Assembly: GCF_900108405.1 (NCBI RefSeq)
Contig: NZ_FNXG01000003.1
Coordinates: forward strand, 374,082 to 438,081
Direction: 5' to 3'
Source of the DNA: Paracoccus alkenifer
Lineage (GTDB): Bacteria; Pseudomonadota; Alphaproteobacteria; Rhodobacterales; Rhodobacteraceae
Length of the DNA stretch: 64,000 bases
A model generated the notes under the pieces. That model was not told where the DNA came from and ran no database searches. It saw only the letters and a program-made list of their open reading frames with translations. This document shows, one piece after another, positions 47,413 to 55,856 of this stretch (positions are counted from its first letter, which is position 1; each line of letters opens with the position of its first letter). A program made the position numbers and the translations under genes.

Positions 47413-49092
47413 ATGATCAAGGACGTCTCCATCCCCGATATCGGCGACTTCAAGGACGTCGCCATCGTCGAGATCAGCGTGAAACCGGGCGAGACCATCG
47501 TGGCCGAGCAGACCATCCTGATGCTGGAAAGCGACAAGGCGACGATGGACATTCCAGCGCCCTTTGCGGGAACTGTCGCCGAACTGCTGGTGGCCGAGGG
47601 CGACCGGGTCAGCGCCGGCACCAGGGTGATGCGGGTCGAGACCGGGGCCCAAGTCCAAGCCGGCACGCCGGCGGCGCCGGCCCCCGCAGCGCCGGCCGAG
47701 GCATCGGGCGATCACGCCGAGCTGCTGGTGATCGGCGCCGGGCCGGGCGGCTATACCGCCGCCTTTCGCGCCGCCGATCTGGGCCGCAAGGTGATGCTGG
47801 TCGACGCCCGCCCCACGCTTGGCGGGGTTTGCCTGAATGTCGGCTGCATCCCCTCCAAGGCGCTGCTGCATGTCGCCAAGCTGATCGACGATGCCGCCGG
47901 GGGCGCGGCCCATGGCGTCAGCTTTGGCGCCCCGCGGATCGACCTGGATGCGGTGCGCGGCTGGAAAAACAGCGTGGTGGGCAAGCTGACCGGCGGGCTG
48001 GCCGGTCTTGCACGGCGGCGCAAGGTTGCGACGCTGCAAGGCACCGCCCGCTTTACCGGCCCGCACGAGGTCGAGGTGACAACCCCCGACGGCCCGCGCC
48101 GCATCCGCTTTGACCAGGCGATCATTGCCGCGGGATCAAGCCCGGTGCGGCTGCCGTTCCTGCCGGACGATCCGCGCATCATCGACAGCACCGGCGCGCT
48201 GGACCTTGCGCAGGTGCCGCCGCGGCTGCTGGTGCTGGGCGGCGGCATCATCGGGCTGGAAATGGCGCAGATCTATCACGCGCTCGGCTCGCGCATCACC
48301 ATCGTCGAGCGGCTGGATCAGATCATCCCCGGCGCCGACAAGGATGTCGTCAAGCCGCTGACGGCCCGTATTTCGGCCCGCTATGACGCCGTGCATCTTG
48401 GCACCAGCGTGACCGCCGTCGCGGCGGGGAAGGCGCTGACCGTCAGCTTCGAGGGCAAGGCCGGCAACTGGCAGGCCGATTACGATGCCATCCTGGTCGC
48501 GGTGGGCCGCCGCCCGAACGGCGACCGGCTGGGGGCCGAGGCTGCGGGCGTGACCGTCACCGACCAGGGCTTCATTCCGGTCGACGCGCAGATGCGCACC
48601 GGCCAGCCGCATATCTACGCCATCGGCGACGTGGTGGGCCAGCCGATGCTGGCGCACAAGGCCACGCACGAGGCCAAGGTGGCGGCCGAGACCGCCTGCG
48701 GCCACAAGGCGGGTTTTGATCCCGTGGCGATCCCCTCGGTCGCCTATACCGACCCCGAGATCGCCTGGGCCGGGCTGACCGAGGCGCAGGCCAGCGCCGA
48801 GGGCCGCAGGATCCGCATCGAACGCTTCCCCTGGGCGGCCTCGGGGCGGGCGCTGTCGATGGGCCGCGGCGAGGGGCTGACCAAGATGCTGTTCGACCCC
48901 GACACCGGCCGGGTGCTGGGCGCGGCCATCACCGGCCCCAACGCGGGCGAGCTGCTGGCCGAGGCAGTGCTGGCCATCGAGATGGCCGCCGATGCCGCCG
49001 ATCTGGCACTGACCATCCACCCGCACCCGACCCTGTCCGAAACCCTTGGCTTTACCGCCGAGGCATACGAGGGAACCTTGACCGATCTTTAG
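47413..49092 (+). CDS. lpd: Dihydrolipoamide dehydrogenase E3 with N-terminal lipoyl domain
   Basis: 559-residue E3 fused to a lipoyl domain. Residues about 1-80 carry MLESDKATMDIPAPFAG, then an Ala/Pro linker. The flavoprotein starts near 100 (LLVIGAGPGGYTAAFRAADLG) with the redox disulfide in GGVCLNVGCIPSKALL, a second Rossmann motif LGGGIIGLEMAQIYHALG, and the catalytic His-Pro in TIHPHPTLSETLG. It reoxidises the E2 lipoyl groups with NAD. The start at 47413 follows the aceF stop by 10 bases. Lipoyl-bearing E3 proteins are a known minority form and usually belong to AceE-type complexes. Confidence 0.93.
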   Translation: MIKDVSIPDIGDFKDVAIVEISVKPGETIVAEQTILMLESDKATMDIPAPFAGTVAELLVAEGDRVSAGTRVMRVETGAQVQAGTPAAPAPAAPAEASGDHAELLVIGAGPGGYTAAFRAADLGRKVMLVDARPTLGGVCLNVGCIPSKALLHVAKLIDDAAGGAAHGVSFGAPRIDLDAVRGWKNSVVGKLTGGLAGLARRRKVATLQGTARFTGPHEVEVTTPDGPRRIRFDQAIIAAGSSPVRLPFLPDDPRIIDSTGALDLAQVPPRLLVLGGGIIGLEMAQIYHALGSRITIVERLDQIIPGADKDVVKPLTARISARYDAVHLGTSVTAVAAGKALTVSFEGKAGNWQADYDAILVAVGRRPNGDRLGAEAAGVTVTDQGFIPVDAQMRTGQPHIYAIGDVVGQPMLAHKATHEAKVAAETACGHKAGFDPVAIPSVAYTDPEIAWAGLTEAQASAEGRRIRIERFPWAASGRALSMGRGEGLTKMLFDPDTGRVLGAAITGPNAGELLAEAVLAIEMAADAADLALTIHPHPTLSETLGFTAEAYEGTLTDL

Positions 49093-49145
49093 GCTAAGGC
49101 AGCATGAGCCGGACAACGACAACCCAGACTTACGAGGAGAAAGTC

Positions 49146-49739
49146 ATGATCAAACCCAGACCCATCGCGCAGAAACCCGTTCTGCACCATGTGACCTTCA
49201 AGACGACGCGGTTGCAGGAGATGATCGACTGGTATGAGGCCGTGGTCGGCTGCACGCCGAACTTTGCCTTTGAGGGCGCCGCCTGGACCACCAACGACAC
49301 CGCAAACCACCGCATCGCCTTTCTGACCACGCCGGGCATCAAGGACGACCCCGACAAGGTCGCCCATAGCGGCATCCACCACACGGCCTTTGAATTCGGC
49401 ACGCTTCAGGCGCTTTTGGACAATTACGAGCGGCTGGCCGAGGTCGGCATCCTGCCCCATATCTGCCTGGACCACGGGCTGACCATGTCGTTCTATTATG
49501 TCGATCCGGACGGCAATTCGGTCGAGCTGCAAAGCGACAATTTCGGCAACTGGATCCATTCGGCCCATTGGATGCAGACCTCGCCGGAATTTGCGCGCGA
49601 GCCGATCGGGGTCGAGGTGGACCCGCCCAGGCTGATCGCCGCGCTGAAGGAAGGAGTGCCGCTATCCGACCTGCTCAAACGCTCGCGCGAGGGGGCGTAT
49701 CTGCCGGAAACCCCGGGCGACATCCGGCTGCCGGCATAA
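49146..49739 (+). CDS. VOC-superfamily protein (extradiol dioxygenase/glyoxalase-like)
   Basis: 197-residue vicinal-oxygen-chelate protein. Candidate metal ligands are His in LHHVTFKT (residues 14-15), His in GIHHTAFEFGT, and Glu in SFYYVDPDGNSVELQSDN, the His-His-Glu pattern of extradiol dioxygenases and glyoxalase I. It is a single-domain type with a C-terminal tail of about 60 residues (GVEVDPPRLIAALKEG), seen in small catechol-dioxygenase-like proteins. GAGGAGA decides the start at 49146. It is the last gene of the aceE-aceF-lpd operon. Ring cleavage of the monooxygenase product is a plausible but unproven role. Confidence 0.85.
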   Translation: MIKPRPIAQKPVLHHVTFKTTRLQEMIDWYEAVVGCTPNFAFEGAAWTTNDTANHRIAFLTTPGIKDDPDKVAHSGIHHTAFEFGTLQALLDNYERLAEVGILPHICLDHGLTMSFYYVDPDGNSVELQSDNFGNWIHSAHWMQTSPEFAREPIGVEVDPPRLIAALKEGVPLSDLLKRSREGAYLPETPGDIRLPA

Positions 49740-49760
49740 GGTCGAAAACGACGTGACGGC

Positions 49761-49781
49761 GCCCCGCAGTCGCTGCGGGGC
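49761..49781 (+). terminator. Hairpin terminating the aceE operon
   Basis: Perfect 9-base stem GCCCCGCAG / CTGCGGGGC with a TCG loop, 21 bases after the last stop. There is no U-run, so it is either a weak terminator or a 3' stabiliser. The rest of the 224-base convergent gap to 49963 holds no gene I can support. Confidence 0.5.
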
Positions 49782-49963
49782 CTGTCATGCGGTGATGACC
49801 CGCCCCCGCGGGTCGATCATGCCGCCCCGCAGGCAGCAAGACCCGCACCCCCTGCAAGACACCGCGTCAAGGCGGAATGCCCCGCCCTCGCCGGGCTTTG
49901 AGCAGGGGTGGGACCGCTTGGCCCGCGGGCGCCTGAAAGATCTGGACGCCCCCTGCGCCGATC

Positions 49964-50752
49964 TCAGTCATCGCAACAGGGCCGCGCAGAAAGCTGCCGC
50001 CCTGCTGCATAGAGCGGCACCACCGAGCGGAACCCGCGGTCCCCGGCCTGCACCTTCAGGATCTTTACCGGCAAGCCATAGAGATTCTCGACCCTCGCCT
50101 CGGTCAGCGTTTCGCCAGCGGGTCCGAAAACCGCCCCCTCTGGCAGCATCAGCAGCGCCGTGTCCGCTACGGCGAGCGCGTGGTTGGGCTGATGCGTGGT
50201 CATGACCACCGCCAGCCCGCGGTCGGCCAGCATCCGCACGAGGCGCAGCACCCGGTCCTGGTTGCCAAGATCCAGCGCCGAGGCAGGCTCGTCCAGAAAC
50301 AGCGCCGCAGGTTCGGCCGCGATGGCGCGCGCGATCAGCACCATCTGGCGCTGCCCGCCGGACAAGGCGTCGAAACGCTCGGCCGCCTTGTCGGCAAGGC
50401 CGATGACCGCCAGCGCCTCCATCGCCGCCTTGCGATCGCTGTTGCCCGGCATCCGCAGCAACCCGATATGGCGGGCGCGGCCCATCAGCACCATGTCGAT
50501 CACGCGATAGGGAAAAGCGCGAGAGAAATCCTGCGGCACCAGCGCCGCGGTGCCGGCAACCGCGATCCGTCCCCGGGTCGGTGCACGCAGCCCGGTCGCG
50601 ACCCGCAGCAGCGTGGATTTGCCGCAGCCATTGGCGCCCAGCACTGCGGTGACCTGGCCCGCCGCGACCGCGAAATCCAGGTCGCGGAACTGCCAGCGGG
50701 TGCCGTCCCAGGAATGCGCGGCCCCTTCGGCGCGGATCAGCGGCTCAGCCAT
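49964..50752 (-). CDS. FecE/BtuD-type ABC transporter ATPase (probable molybdate/tungstate)
   Basis: 262-residue ABC ATPase of the iron-siderophore/B12 group. Walker A GANGCGKST is near residues 40-48, signature LSGGQRQMVLIARA near 130, Walker B ALFLDEPASALD near 150. It overlaps the permease gene by eight bases. Transporters of this FecCD architecture also include the MolABC molybdate/tungstate system of Haemophilus. A Mo-box match at the operon promoter favours that cargo over iron here. Confidence 0.9.
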   Translation of the reverse strand: MAEPLIRAEGAAHSWDGTRWQFRDLDFAVAAGQVTAVLGANGCGKSTLLRVATGLRAPTRGRIAVAGTAALVPQDFSRAFPYRVIDMVLMGRARHIGLLRMPGNSDRKAAMEALAVIGLADKAAERFDALSGGQRQMVLIARAIAAEPAALFLDEPASALDLGNQDRVLRLVRMLADRGLAVVMTTHQPNHALAVADTALLMLPEGAVFGPAGETLTEARVENLYGLPVKILKVQAGDRGFRSVVPLYAAGRQLSARPCCDD

Positions 50753-51785
50753 CCATCCGCCTTTCCCGCGTCCGCCACAGCAGCACGGCGAACATCGGTG
50801 TGCCGATCAGCGCGGTCAGGATGCCCAGCGGGATTTCCGACGCGCTCATGCTGCGCGCGACATCGTCCACCAGCAGCAGGAACGAGCCGCCGAGCAGCGC
50901 CGAGGCCGGCAGCAGCACCCGGTGATCGGGGCCGACCAGCATCCGCGCCAGATGCGGCACCACCAGCCCGACCCAGCCGACGATGCCGGACACCGCCACC
51001 TGCGCCGAAACGATCATCGCGGTCAGCGCCAGCAGCAGCCAGCGCAGCCCCGCGACCGGCAGCCCCAGGGCGCGGGCATCCTCGTCGCCCATCGACAGGA
51101 TATTGATCCGCCAGCGCAGCGCCAGCAGCCCTGCCGCGCAGGGCAGCAGCGGCCCTGCCAGCAGCATGACCTTGTCCACATCGGCGGTGGCAAAGCTGCC
51201 CAGCAGCCAGAACACGATCACCGGCAGCTTGTCGTGGCTGTCGGCGGTGAACTGCACCAGGCTGACCAGCGCCCCGAAAAAGCCCGAAACCACGACCCCT
51301 GCAAGCACCAGCACCAGGATATTGCTGCGCGACACGACCGAGGCGAACAGCCAGACCAGCACCAGCGCCGACAGCCCAAAGGCAAAGGCGGCGCCCACCA
51401 GCCCCAGATGCTGCCACCCCAGCAGGATCGCCAGCGTCCCGCCAAAGGCCGCGCCAGACGAGACGCCCACCACCTGCGGGCCGACCAGCGGATTGCGAAA
51501 CAGCCCTTGCAGCGAGGCCCCCGCCAGCGCCAGCCCCGCCCCGGCCAGCACGGCCATGACGACACGCGGCAGGCGGACCACGACGACCACGCTCCATTCC
51601 AGGGGCGTCACCGGCTCGGCCGGCGCAAGCCAGGGCGACAGCAGGATCCGCATCACCCGCCCCGGCGGAATGTCGATCCGCCCGACGCCGAGCGAAGCGA
51701 TGGCGATGGCGGCCAGCACTGCCGCCATCGCCCATAATACCCGGGTTTCGCGCCGCGAGGCTGCGACGGACAGCACAACGGTCAC
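50745..51785 (-). CDS. FecCD-type ABC transporter permease (probable molybdate/tungstate)
   Basis: 346-residue permease with about ten membrane segments. The FecCD signatures RLPRVVMAVLAGAGLALAGASLQGLFRNPLVGPQVVGVSSGAAFG (early third) and VGLVVPHLARMLVGPDHR (late) are clear when read in parts. It begins at GTG 51785, which overlaps the stop of the binding-protein gene (GTGA); no in-frame ATG fits. It pairs with the ATPase downstream as the membrane channel. Confidence 0.92.
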   Translation of the reverse strand: MTVVLSVAASRRETRVLWAMAAVLAAIAIASLGVGRIDIPPGRVMRILLSPWLAPAEPVTPLEWSVVVVVRLPRVVMAVLAGAGLALAGASLQGLFRNPLVGPQVVGVSSGAAFGGTLAILLGWQHLGLVGAAFAFGLSALVLVWLFASVVSRSNILVLVLAGVVVSGFFGALVSLVQFTADSHDKLPVIVFWLLGSFATADVDKVMLLAGPLLPCAAGLLALRWRINILSMGDEDARALGLPVAGLRWLLLALTAMIVSAQVAVSGIVGWVGLVVPHLARMLVGPDHRVLLPASALLGGSFLLLVDDVARSMSASEIPLGILTALIGTPMFAVLLWRTRERRMDG

Positions 51786-52852
51786 GGCTGATAGGGCGCG
51801 CGGTAGAAGCGGCGGTAATAGTCGTCGGCGCGGGCATCCATGTCGATATCCTCGAAGCGTTCGGGATAAAGCGCCTTGGCCATCCAAAGCTCGCCCAGGG
51901 CCATGGCCTCGGGCATCGGATAGCCCCAGGCCTTGGCGTATTCCGGCATCAGCCAGACCCGGCCTGCCGCGACCGCGTCGATGGGCTGCCAGGCCGCGCC
52001 GGACCTGATCTCGTCCACCACCTGCGGATAGCGGTCCTGCACAAAGATGACCTGCGGGTTCCAGCCCAGGATTTCCTCCATCGTGACCTGCTTGTAGCCT
52101 TGGATGGACTGTGCCGCGACGTTCCTTGCCCCCGCATGGGCCATCATCAGCCCGGTATATTTGCCGGTGCCATAGGTGGTCAGGTCCGGGTTCGCCATAT
52201 AGGCGCGAACGCGATCCCCATCGGACACGTCGGCAAGCCGTTCGGCGACCAGCGCCCGCGACTCGGTGGCGGCCGCAATCAGTTCCTCGCCGGCCTCCGC
52301 CTTGCCGAAGACCTCGGCGATCAGCCGCACGCCGTTGCGAAAGCCGGCGTCATAGGCCGCGGCCTCGTCACCGCCGACCACGGGGCTTTGCTTGACCGCC
52401 TCGTCGGGCGACACCTCAAGAAGCGAGATCACCACCACCGGCAGACCGACGGATTCGATCTGCTCGCGCATCTCGGCCGGGGCGTAATTGGTGACGAAGA
52501 CCACATCGGGATCCAGCGCCAGCAGTTCCTCGATGTTCACGCTGGTCAGGCCGCCGGGCGTGCCGAGATCCTCGATGCCCGGCGCCAGCCGCGCGAAACC
52601 GGGGCCGAGCTGCTTTTGCCATTCGTCCAGCACGCCGACGATCTGGCCTTGCGCATCAAGCTGCACGGCGATGTTCAGCGTCTGGTGCTGAAGCACGACG
52701 GCACGCCCGACGGTGTCGGGAATGGTCACCTCGCGCCCGATCTGGTCCGTGACGGTGCGGTCGGCAAGCGCGGGCGAAAGCCCCCCCAAGACCAGCGACA
52801 AGCCCAGGCCAAGCGTAAGCCGCGACGCCATCCGGCGATCAAAACATGTCAT
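51782..52852 (-). CDS. Periplasmic type III substrate-binding protein (FecB/MolA-like)
   Basis: 356-residue periplasmic protein. A basic N-terminus, a hydrophobic core (LTLGLGLSLVLGGLS) and PALA at about residue 30 form a Sec signal. The mature part starts RTVTDQIGREVTIPDTVGRAVVL and has two lobes joined by a long helix, as in BtuF/FhuD/MolA. GGAGGG sets the start at 52852. It is first in the binding protein-permease-ATPase operon, 34 bases from a Mo-box-like palindrome, suggesting molybdate or tungstate. Iron chelates or corrinoids remain alternatives. Confidence 0.9.
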   Translation of the reverse strand: MTCFDRRMASRLTLGLGLSLVLGGLSPALADRTVTDQIGREVTIPDTVGRAVVLQHQTLNIAVQLDAQGQIVGVLDEWQKQLGPGFARLAPGIEDLGTPGGLTSVNIEELLALDPDVVFVTNYAPAEMREQIESVGLPVVVISLLEVSPDEAVKQSPVVGGDEAAAYDAGFRNGVRLIAEVFGKAEAGEELIAAATESRALVAERLADVSDGDRVRAYMANPDLTTYGTGKYTGLMMAHAGARNVAAQSIQGYKQVTMEEILGWNPQVIFVQDRYPQVVDEIRSGAAWQPIDAVAAGRVWLMPEYAKAWGYPMPEAMALGELWMAKALYPERFEDIDMDARADDYYRRFYRAPYQP

Positions 52853-52886
52853 CGATGTCCCTCCGGCCTGTCATGCACAGGCGATT

Positions 52887-52910
52887 CGATATATCCAGTT
52901 AAGCATATCG
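52887..52910. promoter_or_regulatory. Mo-box-like ModE operator
   Basis: CGATATAT-N8-GCATATCG spans 24 bases, the same total length and arms as the E. coli modA Mo-box (CGTTATAT-N8-ACATAACG). It lies in the short divergent gap, 34 bases before the binding-protein gene and 22 bases before the ModA-like gene, and would let a ModE-type regulator switch both. ModE itself is not in this window. Confidence 0.7.
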
Positions 52911-52932
52911 CGCGAAGCAGGGCAGGATGGGA

Positions 52933-53664
52933 ATGCCGAAAATCACTTTTGCCGTGGCGGGCAGCCTGGCCGGGGCACTGACGGGTTTCGCCCATGGCTT
53001 TGCCGTGCGGACCCGGGATAGCGTTGACATTCACCATGGTCCCGCCGGCCTGCTGACCAAGGCGATTCAAGAGGGTCTGCCGGTCGATGTCTTCGTCTCG
53101 GCCAGCCCTGAGGGGCCGCAAGCGCTGCATCGGTCGGGCCTGTTCGGTCCGCACCGCATCATCGCCCGGAACCGCATGGTGCTGGCAGCCCGTCCCGGAC
53201 TGGATGCACCCGCGGGGGATGCGCTGGCGCTGCTGGCCGACCCGCGCTGGCGCATCGGCATGTCGACGCCCCGCGCGGATCCCGGCGGCGATTATGCCGC
53301 GGCCTTTCTCGACCGGCTGGTCGCGACCGATCCGGGGCGCTGGCGCGACCTGCGCGACCGCTGCACCGGCCTTTACGGCGCCGTGCTGCCGGTCCCGGAC
53401 GGGCCGCCCCGCAGCCCGGCGCTTGCGGCGCTGTCCAAAGGCCGCGCCGACATGCTGATCGTCTATGCGACCACGGCCGACCGGATCGCGAAGGCCCTTC
53501 CCGGAACACGGATCCTGCCGCTGCCGCTGGAGCTGGCACCCCTGACCGAAATCTGTGCCTGCGTGCGATGCGGGCCCAACGCGCCCGCTCGCCGGCTGCT
53601 TGACGAATTGCAGGGCCCAGAGGTGGCCGCCCTGCTGCACAGCCACGGATTTCTGGCCCCTTGA
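52933..53664 (+). CDS. ModA-like substrate-binding-domain protein without signal peptide
   Basis: 243-residue protein of the type II binding-protein fold. FAVAGSLAGALTGFAHGFAVRTRDSVDIHHGPAGLLTKAIQEGLPVDVFVSAS follows the order of ModA (oxyanion-binding Ser/Gly loops, then the QIE.G...DVF.SA segment). No signal peptide or lipoprotein motif is present, so it should be cytoplasmic. An AGGA site fits ATG 52933; ATG 52927 is also possible. It is divergent from the FecBCD-type operon across a Mo-box-like site. Roles could include intracellular oxyanion binding or sensing. It is not needed by the neighbouring transporter in any known scheme. Confidence 0.78.
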   Translation: MPKITFAVAGSLAGALTGFAHGFAVRTRDSVDIHHGPAGLLTKAIQEGLPVDVFVSASPEGPQALHRSGLFGPHRIIARNRMVLAARPGLDAPAGDALALLADPRWRIGMSTPRADPGGDYAAAFLDRLVATDPGRWRDLRDRCTGLYGAVLPVPDGPPRSPALAALSKGRADMLIVYATTADRIAKALPGTRILPLPLELAPLTEICACVRCGPNAPARRLLDELQGPEVAALLHSHGFLAP

Positions 53665-53887
53665 TCCCGGCCACCGCCCAGCGCCGGCTGAAACAGGCGG
53701 GCGGGCCGGTCAGGGGCAGCCAGGCTTGGCCGTGGCGGTTGGCCCACCGACAGGGATTAGCCAGCGATGCCGCAAGACCCCCGGCTTTCCGCGAGGCCTG
53801 GCGATACATGACGAAAGAACCCGGCCGGCCCCGACCAAAAGATCCGCACGGACCCGGCCGCCGCAACGGCAAGGTGATGCCAAGGGG

Positions 53888-54916
53888 CTACTGCGAGGCA
53901 GCCCTGGACCATGTAAGCGCCAGATCCTCGATCATGTCTTCCTGCCCGCCGACCATGCCGCGCTTGCCCATTTCCAACAGCAGATCGCGAGCGGGAATGC
54001 CGTAACGCTTTTCCGCACGCTCGGCGAACAGCAGGAAGGAAGAATAGACCCCCGCATAGCCCAGGATCAGCGAGCTGCGGTCAACGCGGATCGGGCGCTC
54101 CATCATCGGCACCACCAGATCCTCGGCGGCATCCAGAACCTTGAACAGGTCGATCCCCGTCTCGACGCCCATGCGGTTGAAAACGGCGACAAGCTGTTCG
54201 GTCGCGGCATTTCCCGCACCCGCGCCAAGACCCGCCAGCGCGCCGTCGATGCGGTTCGCACCGGCAGCAACCGCAGCCACCGAGTTCGCGATGCCCATGC
54301 CCAGGTTGTGGTGGCCGTGAAAGCCAAGCTCGGTTTCCGGCTGCAACGCCTCGCGCATGGCCGAGATCCGGGCGGTCACGCCGTCGGGCAGCAGATAGCC
54401 GGCGGAATCGGTGCAATAGACCGTCCGTGCGCCGTAGCTTTCCATCAGCAGCGCCTGTTCGACCAGCTGGGCCGGTTCGGCGCGATGGGCCATCATCAGG
54501 AAGCCCACGGTATCAAGCCCGGTCTTGGCCGCATAGGTGATGTGCTGCTCGGCGCAGTCGGCCTCGGTGCAGTGGGTGGCGACCCGCACGCCCGAGATGC
54601 CGCAATCCATCGCCTCTTTCAGCGTATCCACGGTGCCGATCCCCGGCAGCAGCAGGGCCGAGATCCGGGCCTGTTTCATCTGCGGCACCACGGCGCGCAG
54701 ATAATCCATGTCGCTGTGGGCGGCGAAGCCATAGTTGACCGACGACCCGCCGATCCCGTCGCCGTGGCTGACCTCGATCCAGGGAACGCCCGCATCGTCG
54801 GCGGCCGTCGCCACTGCCACCATCTGGTCCAGCGACATCTGGTGGCGGACCGGGTGCATCCCGTCGCGCAGGCTCATCTCGTGCAAGGTGACCTTGCGGC
54901 CTTTGATATTCGACAT
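53888..54916 (-). CDS. mhpE: 4-hydroxy-2-oxovalerate aldolase (BphI/MhpE/DmpG type)
   Basis: 342-residue class II pyruvate aldolase. [14 protein letters not shown] near residues 15-28 contains the Arg-Asp active-site pair. The metal-binding [13 protein letters not shown] is near residue 195-207. A communication domain with [16 protein letters not shown] ends the protein and contacts the partner dehydrogenase. It splits 4-hydroxy-2-oxovalerate (or homologs) to pyruvate and an aldehyde that is channelled to the next enzyme. The start at 54916 is preferred to 54925 by ribosome-site spacing. It overlaps nothing but is 12 bases after the dehydrogenase stop. Confidence 0.93.
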   Translation of the reverse strand: MSNIKGRKVTLHEMSLRDGMHPVRHQMSLDQMVAVATAADDAGVPWIEVSHGDGIGGSSVNYGFAAHSDMDYLRAVVPQMKQARISALLLPGIGTVDTLKEAMDCGISGVRVATHCTEADCAEQHITYAAKTGLDTVGFLMMAHRAEPAQLVEQALLMESYGARTVYCTDSAGYLLPDGVTARISAMREALQPETELGFHGHHNLGMGIANSVAAVAAGANRIDGALAGLGAGAGNAATEQLVAVFNRMGVETGIDLFKVLDAAEDLVVPMMERPIRVDRSSLILGYAGVYSSFLLFAERAEKRYGIPARDLLLEMGKRGMVGGQEDMIEDLALTWSRAASQ

Positions 54917-54928
54917 GTCAGCCATCCT

Positions 54929-55840
54929 TCAGCTTCGCGCCGGCAGCACGAAATTACCCTTGTCCGCCTCTTGCGCGAACAGCTCGGCCGTCCGCAGTGC
55001 GGCCGCCGTCATGATGTCCAGGTTGCCCGCGTATTTCGGCAGGAAATCCCCCAGCCCCTCGACCTCGAGAAAGATCGAGACCCGGTTTCCGTCAAAGACC
55101 GGCCCGTTCACCAGCTTGTAGCCGGGGACGTATTTCTGCACCTGCTCCAGCATCGCATGAACGCTGGCGGTGATCTTGTCCTGATCGGGTTCGTCCTCGG
55201 TCAGGACGTGGACGGTGTCGCGCATCAGCAGCGGCGGCTCGGCCGGGTTGACGATGATGATCGCCTTGCCTTGTTTCGCGCCGCCCACCGCCTCGATGGC
55301 GTTGGCCGTGGTGCGGGTGAATTCGTCGATGTTCTGGCGGGTGCCCGGACCGACCGATTTCGACGAAACCGAGGCGACGATTTCACCGTAGGCGACCGGC
55401 TGGACCTGACTGACGGCGGCGACCATCGGGATGGTGGCCTGGCCGCCGCAGGTGACCATGTTCACGTTCATCTCTACCTCGCGCGCGTGTTGCGCAAGGT
55501 TGACGGGCGGGACGCAGAACGGCCCGATGGCAGCGGGCGTCAGGTCGATCATGATCACGCCCAGATCGTTCAGCTTTCTGGAATTCTCGGCGTGGACATA
55601 GGCCGATGTCGCGTCAAAGGCGACGCGGATGTCGTCGGCCAGCACATGGTCCAGAACTCCGTCCACGCCCGTCGCGCAGGTCTTGATACCCATGGCTTCG
55701 GCGCGCTTCAGCCCCTCGGACGTGGGGTCGATCCCTACCATCCAGACCGGCTCGATCCAGTCGGACCGCTTCATCTTCATCAGCAGATCGGTGCCGATAT
55801 TGCCCGGACCGATGATGACAGCCCTGAGTTTCCTGCTCAT
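54929..55840 (-). CDS. mhpF: Acetaldehyde dehydrogenase (acylating), BphJ/MhpF type
   Basis: 303-residue CoA-acylating aldehyde dehydrogenase. The NAD-binding [12 protein letters not shown] is near residues 11-22. The catalytic Cys is in [17 protein letters not shown] (about residue 126). [16 protein letters not shown] is family-typical. It turns the aldehyde from the aldolase into an acyl-CoA. AAGGGA precedes the ATG at 55840. Together with the aldolase it ends the operon that begins with the TRAP genes. Confidence 0.94.
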   Translation of the reverse strand: MSRKLRAVIIGPGNIGTDLLMKMKRSDWIEPVWMVGIDPTSEGLKRAEAMGIKTCATGVDGVLDHVLADDIRVAFDATSAYVHAENSRKLNDLGVIMIDLTPAAIGPFCVPPVNLAQHAREVEMNVNMVTCGGQATIPMVAAVSQVQPVAYGEIVASVSSKSVGPGTRQNIDEFTRTTANAIEAVGGAKQGKAIIIVNPAEPPLLMRDTVHVLTEDEPDQDKITASVHAMLEQVQKYVPGYKLVNGPVFDGNRVSIFLEVEGLGDFLPKYAGNLDIMTAAALRTAELFAQEADKGNFVLPARS

Positions 55841-55856
55841 TGGCGTTTCCCTTTCA

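Noticed and set aside
49964..52852. Calling the FecCD-type transporter a ferric siderophore or B12 importer
   Set aside because: Family similarity allows it, but there is no Fur-like site or TonB receptor nearby, whereas a Mo-box match and a ModA-like gene are present. Kept only as an alternative.
53665..53887. Search for a gene or tRNA in the gap between the ModA-like gene and the aldolase gene
   Set aside because: No start with a ribosome site, no conserved reading frame and no cloverleaf; it appears to be simple convergent spacer.
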